Assembly (NCBI GenBank): GCA_030434245.1
Contig: JAUISX010000003.1
Location: forward strand, 326,001 to 390,000
Length of the DNA: 64,000 nt
Direction: 5' to 3'
DNA from: Porphyromonadaceae bacterium W3.11
GTDB taxonomy: Bacteria > Bacteroidota > Bacteroidia > Bacteroidales > Porphyromonadaceae
Made by a program: the position numbers and the translations under genes. Positions 62,396-64,000 of this stretch are shown piece by piece (within the stretch, counting starts at the first letter, position 1; every line of letters starts with the position of its first letter). A model generated the notes under the pieces. It did not search any database and was not told the DNA's origin. It saw only the letters and a program-made list of their open reading frames with translations.

Positions 62396-64000
62396 ATGCT
62401 TTCACTCAATAACATAGGTGTACACTTTGGAGCCAATGTCCTATTTGATAATATCAATATTCAAGTTAATCCTAAAGAAAGGGTAGCTCTTGCAGGAAGG
62501 AACGGAGCAGGAAAAACCACCCTACTGAACATCATCGCAGGTCTGAGAGAGCCAACACACGGGACTGTGTCTGCACCATCGGATATGAATATTGGATACT
62601 TACCTCAGCACCTACTCACTCAAGATGGGCGTACGGTAAGAGAAGAGGCTCGCCGCGCATACTCTAAGGAACTAGAATTACAAAAGGCGGTCGAGAAACA
62701 CAGTGCAGAATTAGCTGAACGAACTGACTATGAGAGTGAAAGCTACATGGAGCTAGTGCAAAGGGTCTCTAACATGACCGAACTTTTAGCCCTTTACAAT
62801 CCTATTCAGATGGAGGCCGAAATTGAGGTCACACTGAAGGGTCTGGGCTTTGACCCTAAGGATTTTGACCGACAGACATCTGAATTTTCTGGTGGCTGGC
62901 GTATGCGAATAGAACTTGCAAAGATCCTTCTAGGGCGTCCTGACTTAATTCTTCTTGACGAACCAACAAACCACCTAGATATGGAGTCCATTATCTGGCT
63001 TGAAGGATTTCTCAAAAAAAGCTCAGCAGCTGTGATTATGGTGAGTCACGATCGGCGTTTTCTAGACAACATCACCACCCGTACCGTGGAAATCTCATTG
63101 GGAAAAGCATTTGACTACAAGACCAATTATAGTCACTACATTCAATTGAGAGAAGAGCGATACGAACAACAGCTCAGAGCGTATGAGAATCAACAAAAGA
63201 TGATCAAGGAAACGGAGGACTTCATCGAACGTTTCCGCTACAAGGCGACAAAAGCTGTGCAGGTACAGAGCCGTATTAAGCAGTTGGACAAACTGGATCG
63301 CATAGAGGTAGAAGAACTTGATAGACGTGCCATTCACTTCCGCTTCCCGATGTCTGTACAGAGTGGAGAATATCCATTGATAATTAAGGACCTAAGTGTA
63401 TCTTATGGCACGCACAATGTCTTGGACGATATAGACTTAGAGATAAAGCGTGGCGATAAAATCGCCCTCGTAGGGAAAAACGGCTCAGGAAAGACCACCT
63501 TTGTACGTGCTATTATGGGAGAGATCCCGTTTGAGGGTATGATAAAAGATGGTCACCAAGTGGAGATCTCATATTTTGCTCAGAATCAAGCAGCCTTGCT
63601 TAATCCTCAGAAAACTATTTATGAAACCGTAGATGAAGCTGCCGTAGGAGACATTCGCTTACAAATAAATAATATTCTTGGGGCCTTCATGTTTGGTGGC
63701 GAACTCTCCGAAAAGAAAATATCGGTACTCAGTGGTGGTGAGCGGAGCAGGCTCGCAATGATTCTACTCTTACTCTCACCCTCCAACTTTTTAATCCTAG
63801 ACGAACCAACAAACCACCTCGACCTCAGCAGTAAAGCGGTGCTTAAGGAAGCGATACAAAATTATGACGGGACCGTACTGATAGTGAGTCATGACCGTGA
63901 CTTCCTCGATGGATTGGTGGACAAAGTCTTTGAGTTTAAGGATAAGAAAGTAGTCAATCACCTCGGGGGTATGCAGGATTATATATGGAAACTTCAGACC
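62396..64000 (+). CDS. ABC-F family ATP-binding protein (3' end outside the window)
   Basis: The frame is open from the ATG at 62396 to the last base (535 codons visible). Two ATPase domains are present: LAGRNGAGKTTLLN, EFSGGWRMRIELAK and LLDEPTNHLDMES in the first, and LVGKNGSGKTTFVR, VLSGGERSRLAMI and LDEPTNHLDLSS in the second. The linker contains a long charged helix (about residues 250-310). The gene order and motifs suggest a YheS/ABCF2-like translation factor, distinct from the EttA at 56802. It lacks membrane segments, so it is no transporter. It starts 2 nt after aroK. Confidence 0.9.
   Translation, partial: MLSLNNIGVHFGANVLFDNINIQVNPKERVALAGRNGAGKTTLLNIIAGLREPTHGTVSAPSDMNIGYLPQHLLTQDGRTVREEARRAYSKELELQKAVEKHSAELAERTDYESESYMELVQRVSNMTELLALYNPIQMEAEIEVTLKGLGFDPKDFDRQTSEFSGGWRMRIELAKILLGRPDLILLDEPTNHLDMESIIWLEGFLKKSSAAVIMVSHDRRFLDNITTRTVEISLGKAFDYKTNYSHYIQLREERYEQQLRAYENQQKMIKETEDFIERFRYKATKAVQVQSRIKQLDKLDRIEVEELDRRAIHFRFPMSVQSGEYPLIIKDLSVSYGTHNVLDDIDLEIKRGDKIALVGKNGSGKTTFVRAIMGEIPFEGMIKDGHQVEISYFAQNQAALLNPQKTIYETVDEAAVGDIRLQINNILGAFMFGGELSEKKISVLSGGERSRLAMILLLLSPSNFLILDEPTNHLDLSSKAVLKEAIQNYDGTVLIVSHDRDFLDGLVDKVFEFKDKKVVNHLGGMQDYIWKLQT

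Overview
This window is chromosomal DNA of a member of the Bacteroidota, order Bacteroidales, probably Porphyromonadaceae (the genus is an inference). Signs are the Bacteroidota-type promoters (TTTG or TTG, 19-20 nt, TAnnTTTG) found repeatedly, the near absence of Shine-Dalgarno sequences, a Rho factor with a long disordered insert, a GH3/beta-lactamase fusion, a CarboxypepD-type TonB-dependent receptor, a C10 cysteine protease, a GT3-type glycogen synthase, and the gene block DUF4271-hemD-rnpA-yidD-tatD-like. There is no rRNA, CRISPR array or prophage. Four tRNAs are present: Val-GAC, Ser-GGA, Tyr-GUA and Gln-UUG.

Layout. 1-5.6 kb: end of a RecD-like helicase, a secreted GH3/beta-lactamase fusion, tRNA-Val, a decayed outer-membrane barrel gene and a double-META lipoprotein. 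5.6-9.2 kb: the three-gene fumarate reductase/succinate dehydrogenase operon with promoter and terminator. 9.5-10.9 kb: a complete IS256-family element with an 8-bp target duplication. 11-24 kb: GAPDH, a small envelope cluster (YtxH, holin-like, basic protein), the conserved block tatD-like/yidD/rnpA/hemD/DUF4271/ybeY/coaD/parE/acetyltransferase, then an ExbB-ExbD-ExbD proton-channel operon. 24-30 kb: tatD, a prenyl synthase, an OPT transporter and pncB. 30-37 kb: tRNA-Tyr, rho, an M15 peptidase, ugd, a DUF2284 protein and an unusual IMP dehydrogenase. 37-46 kb: rny, zapA, a ZapB-like protein, glycogen synthase, tRNA-Gln, flodoxin, RNase G, a 29-residue mS38-like protein and HU. 46-55 kb: a TonB receptor with a His-rich partner, class II aldolase, a three-gene lipoprotein operon (C10 protease plus two leucine-rich-repeat lipoproteins) and ferritin. 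55.6-64 kb: a complete IS982-family element with a 6-bp duplication, ettA, a secreted protein of unknown function, an OsmC protein, a YceI lipoprotein, aroK and a second ABC-F gene cut by the window end.

How the genes fit together. The window suits an anaerobic or microaerophilic, host-associated organism: fumarate respiration, flodoxin, ferritin, peptide import (OPT, C10 protease, M15 peptidase), TonB/ExbBD-driven uptake and central glycolysis. Most other genes are housekeeping (RNA turnover, ribosome maturation, topoisomerase IV, cell division, cofactor synthesis).

The least expected signals are: a family of TTCCTATAGGAA palindromic boxes, two or three per site, at three intergenic loci; an IMP dehydrogenase closely resembling the Tritrichomonas foetus enzyme and carrying an atypical strong Shine-Dalgarno; the protease/LRR lipoprotein operon; and two start codons placed almost directly after a -7 promoter box.
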